NCBI GenBank assembly: GCA_033239005.1
Contig: BSQZ01000034.1
Coordinates: 6,923,104-6,987,103 of the forward strand
Source: Lamellibrachia satsuma
Lineage: Eukaryota; Annelida; Polychaeta; Sabellida; Siboglinidae
Length of the DNA: 64,000 bases
Direction of reading: 5' to 3'
The notes beneath the pieces were generated by a model. The model did no database searches. It was not told where the DNA came from and saw nothing but the letters and a program-made list of their open reading frames with translations. This document shows positions 49,401 to 57,113 of this stretch, piece by piece (the stretch's first letter is position 1; the number at the start of each line of letters is the position of its first letter). The translations under genes and the position numbers were made by a program.

Positions 49401-51831
49401 ATACAAATATTCATCTTTAAAGCAAATTAAAGGTGAAATATAACATTCTTCATTGCATGATTTATTTATCTATCAAATTCCCGTTGTACACTAGAAATAT
49501 ATTACAGCAATGAAACAAAAAACATAACATTGTGAATTTAGATGTAGGGGAAGGCAGTGTTTGTTGAGCTATTTTTAATTCTTTTTGATGTCTATGTCGC
49601 AATCATATTCATAAGCCAAAATTGTTTTACTCATATAAACAATAATAATAATATAATAATAATACTATTTTTCTATAGCGCTAATTCACGCATGGCGGAT
49701 CGATGCGCTGTACAAGAAATATAATAAATGTATATTAATAAATATAAATAGATAAACTGTAACTTATTGAAAATATCTATATAAACAATGATTATTAGTG
49801 GATCATTTTGTACCAAGATAATATATCTAGCTTGCATAGATAATTATATATAGTGGATTCAAATAGGGTTGGTAGGCTGGCTCAACTAACACTTGGTGTG
49901 GGGTAAGTTGAGCCACAGTGCAGCGTAAGTAGCGTAAATGCTTTATTTGTATAATTTACGTAGGCCTTGTAAAAAAAATTCATAACAACTAACACATTTC
50001 TGACAAGTCTACATTCGTAATTAATAAATCGATGCACTTAATTAATATAGATGTATAGGCAAATCGCAACCAGTGTAACTAACTGCTATTGTGTTGCCTT
50101 GTCCAAAGTCCCAATTTGATCATAAAAATAAATTTTGAGGTGAAGAACACTTGTCTTTGTTCTTTAGCCACTGCTCAACTAACCCTTCCTTGGGTGGTTT
50201 AACTAGCCCCATTTTGACAGTTATTTAGCTTATTTAATTAACTTCTTATTAATGATCGAAGTGATATAAATAATCTTCTTCCTGTGCATAGTTAAACCAT
50301 TTAAGCCTGGTCATATGCGTTGATTGTTTACGCACCAGCAGACATTAATCACAATCATCAAGTTTCAAAAAACACTTTTAGCACACATGTTCTGACTGTT
50401 GTGACAAATGTCACCTATTATATGTCAGTCGTGTTCTAATAACATGTTCAGTCACTGGGTGATACCATGTAACTGTCGCTGCTGTAGTTTCACCAGAAAT
50501 ATGCGTGACTGAAAAAATGCAGAGAATAGGGGCATTTTATTTAGATGGAACCCCGCCACTTGTTCCATATCAGTTAACTAATGAAAATCGTTGTACATTC
50601 CCTTAGAAATGCTTATATATCTCGCAGTCAGTGCGATGTACTTACATATCTCGCCGTCAGTGCGATATACTTACATATCTCGCCGTCAGTGTAATGTACT
50701 TATATATCTTGCCGTCAGTGTGATGTATTTACATATCTCCCCCATCATTCAGTGCACCGCCCTGTAAAGTTGTGTGGACTGTTGCAGGTCGACCCAGCAG
50801 TAGATTTTGGAGTGGAGACAAGAGGACCAGCCAGCGACATCGCGGATTCCTCAGACACGCTGGCAATAAAGGACCCAAATACGTCGGCTGATTCAGCCAT
50901 CAGTTCTATCTCAACAGTGTCTTCATCAACGCTCGATGATAAGGTAATTACAGATCTTTTGTTGACAGGTACACAATACTGCCGCCCAATCAAAGAACCT
51001 AGCAAGTCACATTAAATTTTTTTTTATTATTTTGGTTTTGGACTTTTGGACAATGTCTCTGCAGGGTAATTTTTTAAAATAGCTGCAAATTTGCTTTCTA
51101 CTGCTATATGTCAGATCCTAGCAGGTGCGGATTCAAAATACCCAGTAAGTCAATTAAAAACTATTTAAACCCCCATAGAATGATTAATCTTAACATTTTG
51201 TGACATAATGTAAAGTTGGCAGTTACTAATTTGCCATTCTGTAGATGGCACCTGAAATATTACTATATTAAGTATATTATTTCTATGTTTTTACTTCTGA
51301 ATTCCTGTATCTTCTGTACACCTTAGACCAGACATGGATGGGCACACAGAGTTAATGTCCACGTTTGTACGGCTTGATCAACCAGGAGTGATAACAGTAA
51401 CTTGATCAACCAGGAGTGATAACAGTAACTTGATCAACCAGGAGTGATAACAGTAACTTGATCAACCAGGAGTGATAACAGTAACTTGATCAACCAAGAG
51501 TGATAACAGTAACTTGATCAACCAGGAGTGATAACAGTAACTTGATCAACCAGGACTGATAACAGTAACTTGATCAACCAGGAGTGATTACAGTAACTTG
51601 TTTCAGGCATCCGAGAATGGCGATGGCAAAGAGAACCGGATAATGGCGCCACCTTCGTCAGCAAGAAAACAGAAGGCACGAGGTCTGCCGAAACCCCGTT
51701 CCCGAAACGTGACTCCCGCGACCACACCAGCCGGGAAACAAACGAATGTGACAATGTCAGGGAAGAGGAAACCAGCCACTCCACGCAGCAAGTCAAACAC
51801 AAGGCTGCCTCTGAAGATGTCCAACCCTTGA
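19408..51831 (+). CDS. KIF11: Kinesin-5 (KIF11/Eg5), complete 26-exon coding region
   Basis: Plus-end-directed homotetrameric spindle motor that slides antiparallel microtubules apart to form a bipolar spindle. The 26 exons listed separately join in frame to 3336 nt (1111 residues plus stop; human 1056). P-loop GQTGTGKT is at residues 99-106, switch I NAHSSRSHS at 221-229, switch II DLAGSE at 257-262, and the neck linker starts near 355. A coiled-coil stalk rich in E, Q, L and K fills about 370-900. The BimC box is at about 931-945, with Thr937-Pro938 matching the Cdk1 site Thr926 of human KIF11. A KEN box lies at 1045-1047 and a basic tail ends the protein. The ATG at 19408 is the first in its open frame and has A at -3; a second ATG at 19423 is possible. 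Introns are GT-AG except the one after exon 13 (GC-AG). Confidence 0.95.
19470..20315 (+). other. KIF11 intron 1
   Basis: No other gene or repeat recognised. An early intron with GTAAGT donor. Confidence 0.6.
20316..20543 (+). CDS. KIF11: KIF11 exon 2
   Basis: Residues 21-96. Begins [11 protein letters not shown] and ends [11 protein letters not shown], the segment just before the P-loop. Acceptor TTTGTGTAG, donor GTAAGT. Split codons at both ends rejoin correctly. Confidence 0.95.
21152..21293 (+). CDS. KIF11: KIF11 exon 3 (P-loop and loop 5)
   Basis: Residues 97-144. Contains the Walker A motif GQTGTGKT and the kinesin-5-specific loop 5 (residues 112-126) with Trp121 and Asp124, matching human Trp127 and Asp130 of the inhibitor pocket. 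Acceptor follows a short TA tract and TTCCAG. Confidence 0.96.
21577..21693 (+). CDS. KIF11: KIF11 exon 4
   Basis: Residues 145-183. [19 protein letters not shown] is the classic kinesin strand that follows loop 5. Phase 0 at both ends; donor GTACAT. The following intron of 6.6 kb holds two transposons. Confidence 0.95.
21850..21906 (+). repeat. Retroposon 3' tail, second copy
   Basis: Starts TCTGAGCTCAGGTCCCCGAG and continues through CGCTATAGAAGT; same family as 14470-14536. Lies in KIF11 intron 4. Confidence 0.6.
22505..24715. mobile_element. DNA transposon with 27-bp perfect terminal inverted repeats
   Basis: The ends 22505-22531 and 24689-24715 are exact inverted copies, beginning AGAGTTTTTGCAAGCGCACC. 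GTATTA stands one base before the left end and directly after the right end, which suggests a target-site duplication of about 6-8 bp. GATC-rich palindromic sequence lies just inside both ends. No transposase is recognised in the 2.2 kb, only frames of about 100 codons without known motifs, so it is non-autonomous or decayed. Superfamily not assigned. Confidence 0.8.
25042..27224 (-). mobile_element. hAT-type transposon, broken
   Basis: Termini CAGGGTTAGAAATTAAC and, inverted, CAGGGTTTAAAATTATC agree at 14 of 17 positions and have the CAGGG start common in hAT elements. Just inside each end is a hairpin built on GGACCACC/GGTGGTCC. The interior codes on the minus strand for a ZNF862-like hAT transposase with frameshifts. 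A matching 8-bp target duplication was not found. It lies in KIF11 intron 4, antisense to the gene. Confidence 0.7.
25603..27120 (-). pseudogene. hAT / ZNF862-like transposase pseudogene
   Basis: Read on the minus strand from 27120, broken frames show [20 protein letters not shown], then a TGA stop (26889-26887) just before [17 protein letters not shown], where DGSTD carries the first catalytic aspartate. The longest frame, 26800-26087, has [19 protein letters not shown] and [18 protein letters not shown], both standard for this family. Frames 26138-25833 and 25920-25603 continue it; the end [14 protein letters not shown] is the typical C-terminus. At least one stop and three frameshifts disable it. 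Confidence 0.8.
27236..27432. repeat. Two-copy direct repeat, step about 125 bp
   Basis: ATTCTACAACCAACACAA followed by a TCTAAATTCACGCGACCTTC block and AACATTTTGAA occurs at about 27247-27305 and again near 27369-27429. No function assigned. Confidence 0.7.
28267..28391 (+). CDS. KIF11: KIF11 exon 5
   Basis: Residues 184-224. [20 protein letters not shown] includes Tyr203, Leu206 and Glu207, which match the helix-3 wall of the loop-5 pocket. Ends in the switch I start NAHS. Donor is GTCAGT. Confidence 0.94.
28392..29610 (+). other. KIF11 intron 5
   Basis: Contains short AATTCCA-type direct and inverted motifs at about 28500 and 28970-29030. No gene recognised. Confidence 0.5.
29611..29701 (+). 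CDS. KIF11: KIF11 exon 6 (switch I)
   Basis: Residues 225-255. [15 protein letters not shown] completes switch I, which senses the nucleotide gamma phosphate; GKLNL ends the exon. Acceptor TGTCTTTCAG, donor GTACGC. Confidence 0.95.
29702..31545 (+). other. KIF11 intron 6
   Basis: Apart from the 24-bp minisatellite at 30741-30862, no feature is recognised. Confidence 0.5.
30741..30862. repeat. 24-bp minisatellite, 5 copies
   Basis: Unit AGGGGTAGGCATTCATTTGT plus TTGT, almost without divergence. Being a multiple of 3, it gives open frames on both strands. Confidence 0.95.
31546..31612 (+). CDS. KIF11: KIF11 exon 7 (switch II)
   Basis: Residues 256-277. VDLAGSE followed by [15 protein letters not shown]. 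One base of the next glycine codon remains before the GTAGAT donor. Confidence 0.95.
31613..33954 (+). other. KIF11 intron 7
   Basis: A stretch near 32430-32515 has three GACGGG/CCCGTCC motifs with inverted symmetry. No gene recognised. Confidence 0.5.
33955..34033 (+). CDS. KIF11: KIF11 exon 8
   Basis: Residues 278-303. [18 protein letters not shown] is helix 4, the relay helix at the microtubule interface. Acceptor GATGCAG, donor GTACGA. Confidence 0.95.
34034..35263 (+). other. KIF11 intron 8
   Basis: No gene, RNA or repeat unit recognised. Confidence 0.5.
35264..35360 (+). CDS. KIF11: KIF11 exon 9
   Basis: Residues 304-336. [20 protein letters not shown] is the conserved helix 5 and loop, then IIATISPA. 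Phase 0 end; donor GTATAC. Confidence 0.96.
35361..37582 (+). other. KIF11 intron 9
   Basis: Holds a diverged copy of the 334-bp repeat family at about 36293-36700. The rest is unassigned. Confidence 0.5.
36293..36700 (+). repeat. Relative of the 334-bp repeat (third copy)
   Basis: Shares TTTATGCAA-CCAAC, GGCCAAATAAATGACGTTT, a CAGAGCCCACA block and GTGGGGCCAT, in that order, with 56319-56652 and 57114-57447. More diverged than those two are from each other. Confidence 0.6.
37583..37678 (+). CDS. KIF11: KIF11 exon 10 (end of motor, neck linker)
   Basis: Residues 337-368. [20 protein letters not shown] holds the last motor helix and the kinesin-5 neck linker, which docks on ATP binding. Phase 0 at both ends. 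Confidence 0.95.
37826..38087. repeat. 29-bp minisatellite, about 9 copies
   Basis: CCTGTA recurs at 37833, 37862 and 37891 and onward in 29-bp steps. The unit is close to CCAAAACTACCTGTAGTTAC plus TGAACTTAG. In KIF11 intron 10. Confidence 0.93.
38224..38312 (+). CDS. KIF11: KIF11 exon 11 (stalk start)
   Basis: Residues 369-397. [20 protein letters not shown] begins the coiled coil; [10 protein letters not shown] matches the conserved stalk start of kinesin-5. Acceptor is TCGAAG, weaker than its neighbours. Confidence 0.93.
38926..39050. repeat. Short tandem duplication array
   Basis: GCAGGCTGAATGGCAATATT recurs three to four times with spacers of varied length containing GATATTATT. In KIF11 intron 11. 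Confidence 0.8.
39303..39390 (+). CDS. KIF11: KIF11 exon 12
   Basis: Residues 398-427, coiled coil ([16 protein letters not shown]). Acceptor TTTCGCAG, donor GTCAGT. Confidence 0.9.
39628..39837 (+). CDS. KIF11: KIF11 exon 13
   Basis: Residues 428-497. [20 protein letters not shown] and later [11 protein letters not shown] match the stalk of human KIF11. The donor is GCAAGT after CAG; no GT nearby keeps the frame with exon 14. Confidence 0.92.
39838..40271 (+). other. GC-AG intron of KIF11 (intron 13)
   Basis: Donor CAG|GCAAGT and acceptor TTGTAG. Alternative GT sites close by would put exon 14 out of frame, and the protein join VQ/LLQTAE matches kinesin-5 without a gap. Confidence 0.85.
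40272..40479 (+). CDS. KIF11: KIF11 exon 14
   Basis: Residues 498-566. [20 protein letters not shown] aligns with the human segment that follows EKLHD, with no gap. One base is left for the next codon; donor GTAGGT. Confidence 0.93.
40759..40931 (+). CDS. KIF11: KIF11 exon 15
   Basis: Residues 567-624. [20 protein letters not shown] is amphipathic coiled coil. Less conserved than the flanking exons; supported by phase, splice sites and lack of stops. Donor GTGGGT. Confidence 0.87.
41430..41558 (+). CDS. KIF11: KIF11 exon 16
   Basis: Residues 625-667. [20 protein letters not shown], coiled-coil stalk. Phase 0 at both ends; donor GTAGGA. Confidence 0.88.
41765..42028. repeat. 69-bp tandem repeat carrying a duplicated 3' splice site
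   Basis: ATGGAGACAC recurs at 41822, 41891, 41960 and 42029, exactly 69 bp apart. Each unit contains the TTTGTCACCAG acceptor. Upstream copies run into TAG 12 codons after the ATG in the exon 17 frame. Confidence 0.95.
42029..42196 (+). CDS. KIF11: KIF11 exon 17
   Basis: Residues 668-723. Begins [20 protein letters not shown]. The acceptor TCACCAG and the first 19-20 exon bases (ATGGAGACACAGCAACATG) are also present three times upstream at exact 69-bp steps. Only this last copy continues into an open frame. Confidence 0.88.
42560..42765 (+). repeat. Probable retroposon 3' end
   Basis: Ends AATAAAGTTTGTCTGTCTGTC, a polyadenylation signal followed by a short tandem tail as in LINE or SINE 3' ends. 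A hairpin CAGGATTTGTCTTTAAATCCTG lies at about 42578. No coding part is seen. Confidence 0.4.
43050..43118 (+). CDS. KIF11: KIF11 exon 18
   Basis: Residues 724-746. [20 protein letters not shown], a short in-frame exon of 23 codons. Its EEHQTRLS resembles HEHQTLVS of exon 17, which suggests an internal stalk repeat. Donor GTGTGT. Confidence 0.82.
43268..43680. repeat. 29-bp minisatellite, about 14 copies
   Basis: Unit CTTGCTCCTCCATGTGCTGT plus CTGCCTTGA. The minus strand has no stop in any frame, giving a 29-residue peptide repeat that is an artefact. In KIF11 intron 18. Confidence 0.96.
43744..43880. repeat. 22-23-bp minisatellite, 6 copies
   Basis: Unit AGGGGTGACAGTATACAGCA plus CT, with one-base length variation in the G run. 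Confidence 0.95.
44190..44394. repeat. 51-bp minisatellite, 4 copies
   Basis: Unit starts CATTCTTGTGTAAGACCATC and ends AGCAGGAATAA. Nearly identical copies. In KIF11 intron 18. Confidence 0.95.
44470..44531 (+). CDS. KIF11: KIF11 exon 19
   Basis: Residues 747-766. [20 protein letters not shown]. Acceptor TGTGTGTAG, donor GTGGGG. Supported mainly by phase matching with exons 18 and 20. Confidence 0.8.
44752..44872. repeat. Diverged tandem repeat around TATCCACTACGACATG
   Basis: About four to five units of CTCTAGTATCCACTACGACA with small changes; a single related unit stands at about 45390. In KIF11 intron 19. Confidence 0.85.
44954..45053 (+). CDS. KIF11: KIF11 exon 20
   Basis: Residues 767-800. 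[20 protein letters not shown], then [12 protein letters not shown]. Acceptor TTTCGTAG, donor GTAGGT. Confidence 0.85.
45665..45748 (+). CDS. KIF11: KIF11 exon 21
   Basis: Residues 801-828. [20 protein letters not shown], coiled coil. Phase 0 at both ends; donor GTATGA. Confidence 0.87.
46188..46283 (+). CDS. KIF11: KIF11 exon 22
   Basis: Residues 829-860. [20 protein letters not shown]. Phase 0 at both ends; donor GTTTGT. Confidence 0.85.
47123..47345 (+). CDS. KIF11: KIF11 exon 23
   Basis: Residues 861-934. Long stalk segment ending [11 protein letters not shown], which matches the run-up to the BimC box (LKLDIPTG in human). The frame stays open past the GTGACA donor into a 72-bp minisatellite until a stop at 47890. 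Confidence 0.92.
47370..47834. repeat. 72-bp minisatellite, about 6.5 copies
   Basis: Unit CATGTTTTCATGGTGATGCT continuing to GGTCCTTCATGCTCTTAGATCT. It is a multiple of 3 and open on both strands; on the plus strand it continues the frame of exon 23 (24-residue repeats such as [14 protein letters not shown]). In KIF11 intron 23. Confidence 0.95.
48096..48247 (+). CDS. KIF11: KIF11 exon 24 (BimC box)
   Basis: Residues 935-985. [15 protein letters not shown] is the BimC box; phosphorylation of its Thr by Cdk1 targets kinesin-5 to the spindle. Acceptor TTTGCAG, donor GTAGGT. Confidence 0.96.
48416..49028. repeat. 24-bp minisatellite, about 25 copies
   Basis: Unit TGTGATATCTGTGTGCATGT plus ACGT; variants alternate CATGTACGT and CCTGTACGT. 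A multiple of 3, open in several frames on both strands. In KIF11 intron 24. Confidence 0.96.
49029..50599 (+). other. Middle of KIF11 intron 24
   Basis: A TAATAATAATAATACT tract with TATAGCGCTAATTCACGCAT and GCGCTGTACAAGAA at about 49640-49720 looks like a dispersed retroposon tail. The rest is unassigned. Confidence 0.4.
50604..50738. repeat. About 30-bp tandem repeat, 4 copies
   Basis: ATATCTCGCCGTCAGTGCGA followed by TGTACTTAC, with substitutions. Ends about 50 bp before KIF11 exon 25. Confidence 0.9.
50788..50943 (+). CDS. KIF11: KIF11 exon 25
   Basis: Residues 986-1037. Acidic, Ser/Thr-rich tail ([11 protein letters not shown] at the end), poorly conserved in the family. Phase 0 at both ends; donor GTAATT. 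Confidence 0.88.
51376..51602. repeat. 28-bp minisatellite, about 8 copies
   Basis: Unit GATCAACCAGGAGTGATAAC plus AGTAACTT. It abuts the TTTCAG acceptor of exon 26, so the branch point of that intron must lie within or next to the array. Confidence 0.95.
51607..51831 (+). CDS. KIF11: KIF11 exon 26 (end)
   Basis: Residues 1038-1111 and [14 protein letters not shown] holds a KEN box for APC/C-directed degradation, and [12 protein letters not shown] at the end matches the human KSRLPLR tail. The rest is Lys/Arg/Pro/Thr-rich with several TP sites. Acceptor TTTCAG directly follows a 28-bp minisatellite. Confidence 0.95.
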   Translation, partial: ASENGDGKENRIMAPPSSARKQKARGLPKPRSRNVTPATTPAGKQTNVTMSGKRKPATPRSKSNTRLPLKMSNP

Positions 51832-52945
51832 GGCAGCCCAGCCTCTCCATAAACTCTAGTGTAGTCACATCATCACTCGTTTATGTACAATATATTATTA
51901 GATTTACTACATGCATGCACACATACATTGCAAAATCCAATACAGTCCCGTCTTCTTTATCTGCATACTTTGGTTACCAAGTGTTTGGCCGGATTAAGAA
52001 AGCATGGGTGTAGATTAATGAAATACCCTATTATCACCCATATACAACTATCGGTAATAACCATAATGTATTGTGAAATTTATAACTGATGTAAAAAAAT
52101 CACAGGGACCATTAATTGTCCGATTTTGTTTGTTTGAAGTTTTGAGTGATGTAAAACAAACTGGTTGAGTGAATCATATTACAGTGTTATCCGGCCAGTT
52201 GGTTCCCAAGATGGTGTGCGGAAATGGAAACATAAAAAAAACGATTAACAAGGCAATGTAGGATGTATCAAGATAGTTCTCGCATAAAAAGTGGATTACT
52301 GAAAAAAGGATTAATGATATTGAAAAACAGATAAACGAGACATGACTATATGAAAAAGAAGTTCATGGAAGAAGTATTGATCATACTATACTGCCGCTCT
52401 ACCCTCACTAATTTCACTTTTAACCAGCCGTGGTGCTGATTGAATGCATAGCTTCCATGAAGTGCCATGTTTTAACTGATGTGATTTTTTAGCATAGGAA
52501 TGCTGTGTGTCTCTGTATATGTAGTTATTACAACATTTTATTACTCAGTAATCTTGCATTTATAATAGCTCTGCATGTTAATGGTTTTACATCCGTACTT
52601 AATTATTAATCTAATTACCTCTACCTAGGAATGTTTTATCGGTTTTTGAACCAGGTTTTTGTGATCAAATGCTGGTAAATGTTTACTTGTATTTAATTTA
52701 TATCTTTGAAATTCACTGGACTGAAATGAAAAACAACATTGTTTCTTGACCACCTACATGCGTGATCAGTCTTTAGTACTGCTACATTTGCGTTTTGATT
52801 TATATGTTTGAATGTAGTTAGATGATTTAGTTCATATTGTGCTGGAGATATTTGTTTGTTCTAAATACAGACAATGTAATACTTTTTCGTCATCATATTT
52901 TCCTATAATTTGCTGTGTGAAATAAATAAGTTATGTCATGAAACC
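51832..52945 (+). other. KIF11 3' UTR (putative)
   Basis: AT-rich sequence after the TGA, with no competing gene. The right limit is set about 20 bp past the AATAAA at 52921. Confidence 0.5.
52921..52926 (+). terminator. Polyadenylation signal AATAAA
   Basis: AATAAATAAG followed after about 30 bases by TG/T-rich sequence. It is a candidate for the KIF11 poly-A site; others further on are not excluded. Confidence 0.45.
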
Positions 52946-53664
52946 TGGACAGTCCACTGTCTGGATTTTTAATGATACCATCCACCCCCTCCTTGCATAA
53001 GTACCGTTTTTTATTCCTAACAAACTAGGGCATGGTATTTTTATCTGGAATACCCACTACTAATTAAGCAGCTTTTTATGGATGATTGCCAGTCGCAAAA
53101 TCTGCCTGAAAATAATCAGTACTCAAATAGGTATAAGTTGATATGTACACATGACTATTATTATGAGTGAATTTTTTATGTTTATACTTCACCACAAACT
53201 GAATATTATTAGGGCTTCAAGAAACTTCTGTGAAGTATTCTTGCTCTTTTGCTGTTGCGTTGTCATAGCAACCAATATATGTCACTGGTAGACTTGTCAG
53301 GGTTATTGCAGTGTGTTATGGTAGTGTGAAAATTTACTGTGCAGGTATATGTCACTGTTGCCCTGTTTAGAATGACTTTGACAGACTAATATTTTAAGCT
53401 TGGAAGGCAGCCATTGTTTTAGACTGTTGATGGATGCATGGTGTCAACGTTATCATGTATTGCTGTATGCAGACGACTATGCTAACTTGTAGGAGATGTA
53501 ACAATGGATCTGGCAGCCAATAGTTAAGTGTTGTATGTGTATTTCTTGTACATTATTACCTGTAGTAGCAATCACTGAGTGAAATTAAAGAGGGTGCTTG
53601 TAGATATTTGAGGGTGGTCTTCATAGTTCTATAAAAACTGACAGATGTTTGTCTATTTACAATA
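52946..53664. other. Unassigned AT-rich sequence
   Basis: Nothing recognised. Confidence 0.4.
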
Positions 53665-55815
53665 GGGGCATTCCATATCAAGTCAATCAAGAATTTACAT
53701 GACCGTATTTAATTTTTATGAAACTTGGTGTGTTTGTTTAGGTTCATGAGTCCATCTTACCAACCAAATTTCAGCTCAATCTGACCTTCCTTTCCAGAGA
53801 TAGAGGTCATTAAAGTTTGATCCGACCTTGACTACCTCACAACCTTTCAGGTGTTATAACTCCTCTCTTAGGTAACCTACAGATGTGATGTTGGTGTCAT
53901 TTTAAAGCTCTGATAAATGTCTATTTGTGCAGACAATTAAACACAAACAAAAATGTGAAAAACATGTTTTTTGCTTAATATTTGACCTGACCTAGCAAAA
54001 ATCATGTAACCTCAGATTTTTTTTATATATTGAAGCATAGATATTTGGCAATAATAATTGAAAGTTTGATCATGCGCATTTCAATACTTTAGGAGTTATA
54101 CCATTTTTAATGCAACATCGTGTTTTATTGCGTATAAAGATAGACACTTGTGTCTATCCTTGTGTGCTATAAAACACTAAATAATGTTGAAAAAAGTTTT
54201 AGCTTTGACTTGACCTTGCATAAGTCATGTAACCTCAGATTTTCGTAAATTTTTTATATATTGTAGCACATACCTGGCAATAATTGTTGACAATTTGAAC
54301 GTGCGCATTCCAATACTTTGTCAGCAATTCCCTTTTCAGTGATAGTGTTCAAGACCACAAATTGATAATTTTTCTGGATTATTAACAATTTATTATCTCA
54401 AACATAATGAATCTTGAAGCCAGTGCATTAGACACTTGTGTCATGTGCTCTTTCTTCAAGGTATTATGTTCTTCCAGTTGCTGTGGTAGGGTGAGCAGTG
54501 GTTAGGATGTCCCCCATGCCTACCACCAGGTTATCAGGTCGCTCGGGGTAAGTGAATGATCTGACTGGTCCACGAGGATTGAGAAAGTTAATAGCCACCT
54601 CTCTTTCTCTCTAATCCTGGGACGTGACCTTTCCAAGCCACCATCATACTGAACTGTGATGTAACCCTTTAAACCCGATGGCATGTTCTTCAGCTGTCAC
54701 GGTTTCTTGTCCGGTTTGTGTACTTGTCGAGAATTGACTCAATTTTACTTTGAACAGTGACACATGACGGAAGCAATGCAACGGCCGGGTCCACGGCACT
54801 GTCCACACTTTTGCAAAGCGGCTCTCAAGTACCTCCTTTTCACCCAGCATGTTGTCTCGCAGGTCTTAATAGTATGGTGTTTGTACTTTCTTAATGAAAT
54901 CATATATGTTGGAGATGTTCAGTGGAACTTTGGATGAATTCATCAACTGACTGATGGATGGTTTCTAATCTTGATCTGTCTGTTATGGTCCACTTTCGGT
55001 TTTTCAATTTCATCAAAGCATTAAGCAGCAGTTCTTTCGGTTTTTCAATTTCATCAAAGCATTGAGCATCAGTTCTTGATAGATCTCAACACATGGGCAC
55101 TGATTGCACTTCTGGAGGAGATAGTCCAGTGGGGTATCATGTACATGTGATTTAGCATAAAAATCAGGTATATAAAATGTTGTTTTGACGTCTTCGCTAT
55201 CAACAGATCATCATACTATTTATACAAATATTAAGTATACCAACAGATACAGATAATTACCTTATGGGCAGAGAATATGCAAATAACAAAATACAGCACA
55301 TTCTAGGAAGGCAGCCCCCATTTGCATACTGAAAGATCATGTGACTCATTCAGTTCTTACCACATGACTAGAGTTATGTGAGGTGATGGTGCATTTAAAA
55401 TACCATAACTCTTAACGTATTGCAATACGCATGATAAAACTTTCAGTGATTATTGCCAAATATGTATGCTTCAACATAACAAAATCTGAGGTTACATGAT
55501 TTTTGCTAGGTCAGGTCAAAGATTAAAAAACACCATGTTTTTAACATTCTTGTTTGTGTTTTATTGTCTACAAAGATAGACATTTATCAGAGCTTTAAAA
55601 TGACACCAACATCACATCTGTAAGTTACCTAGGAGAGGACCTGGAAGGTCGTTAGGTAGTCAAGGTCAGGTCAAACTTTGATGACCTCTATCTCTGGAAA
55701 GGAAGGTCACATTGACCTGAAATTTGGGTGGGAACATTGACTTATGAACATAAACTAACACACCAAATTTCATCAGTTTCACCCTGTTTTTGACTGATTT
55801 CGCATGGAATGCCCC
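53665..55815. mobile_element. Foldback transposon with arms of about 450 bp
   Basis: Left arm 53665-54121 and right arm 55383-55815 are inverted copies, starting GGGGCATTCCAT. Shared blocks include CTTTCCAGAGATAGAGGTCAT, GATGTGATGTTGGTGTCATT and AAATCATGTAACCTCAGATT. AATA stands directly on both sides, a probable 4-bp target duplication. Inside the left arm, a further diverged direct copy of about 220 bp lies at 54121-54340. The centre has a minus-strand frame of 68 codons (54850-54644) with no recognised domain. No transposase is seen, so it is likely non-autonomous. Confidence 0.88.
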
Positions 55816-56318
55816 AATAAGCACTTAAGGATGGTTGCAGTAGTTCTTATAATCCAAAAACACAGCGTTACGTGTTGGTGGTTTTGTCGCCCCACGTTTC
55901 GGCAAACAAATGCTTTCTGATTGGCGATGTGCGCGTCACACGCCCCGTATTGCGGGGTGATGGCGGTCTGGACCGATACTATACGTTCTTTTGCGCTTTG
56001 AGAACTTATGTAACGACCCGTTAGTAGTTATAGTGCTCATATAACTACTCCCGTTATAACCCTATTAAATAAATTATAATCTACATCCAAGTTTTATGAT
56101 AAATGACAATGTTTTAACAGATTCGTTTTTCTGATTATTTCTCTCTTGACACTGGCCATTAAATTAATTATTACAATTTTAAGTTATGATGTAGTGTAAC
56201 TTTAATGAAATATTAACCACAAGTAGGCCTATGTGTGGTTTTAATACAGTTACAGAAATTTTATCATTGAATCATTATTAATATTAAAACTAATTAAATT
56301 CATTCATAAGTCGAATGT
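55816..56318. other. Unassigned sequence
   Basis: Nothing recognised. Confidence 0.4.
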
Positions 56319-56652
56319 TTGCATAAATATATTTATGCAATAACCAACACAAGTCAGATGTAGTAGAGATTGAAAAGGGCCAAATAAATGACGTTTTATT
56401 GCAAAGTGGACTGCTTATCACGCAGCCACTTTGGGAAGCACATTAACAGGAATGTGAGCTCCTCAAAGCAAACCAGACAGGAACTGAACACATGTACAGC
56501 GCCGTCCGGCAAGTTTCTCAGAGCCCACATTCCTACAGGCATGACGATAACATATATACATCAAGAAGTCGTCATGAACATGTAATGCAAAGAATACAGA
56601 CATTCCACCACCAATACACAAATTTAATTACAAACAGGTGGGGCCATTTCGC
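56319..56652 (+). repeat. 334-bp direct repeat, copy 1
   Basis: Starts with a perfect 22-bp palindrome (TTGCATAAATA and its inverse) and ends at GGGGCCATTTCGC. Nearly identical to 57114-57447, 795 bp further on. Could be LTR-like ends of a short element or a segmental duplication. Confidence 0.85.
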
Positions 56653-57113
56653 TAACCTATATAAACATAAGCCAAGAATACCGATGAAGAAACAGGAAGC
56701 CTGTCTGCGCAGAAAACCCCATGAACACCAACTACTAGGGGATAAACCCCTGTGTTCATCTAGTATAAAGCGAAAAGTGGGGAAAGCGGTTTCGACATCT
56801 TCCAACTTCCTATTTCATCATCGATGTACAATCGCATTTTACACTAAGTGTTGAAAATAAGGAAGGAAGGTGGGGAGGAGGGCGGATTTCGAGAGACAAA
56901 TTTTCTAGACACAACTTCGCGATGCAGAGACTGGAACAGGAGTGAAAGATTCCAGCTGCTGGCTCTGGTTTGAACTGGTTTCCGTTAAGCCGTGATTGGC
57001 TGAATATCGTGGAGTAATACAAATTATTTGGCCAAATAGTTCCGGTGTAGTCTCGGACACCCAGGGCAAGACTTGCCTTGGTTATCTCATAAAATCTGTT
57101 ATGCAGCTGTAAG
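56653..57113. other. Spacer between the 334-bp repeats
   Basis: 460 bp with no recognised protein. If the repeats are termini, this is the interior of a miniature element. Confidence 0.5.

Noticed and set aside
54481..54610. tRNA-like sequence within the foldback element
   Set aside because: GTGAGCAGTGGTTAGGATGT looks like an A box, but no B box or cloverleaf could be supported.
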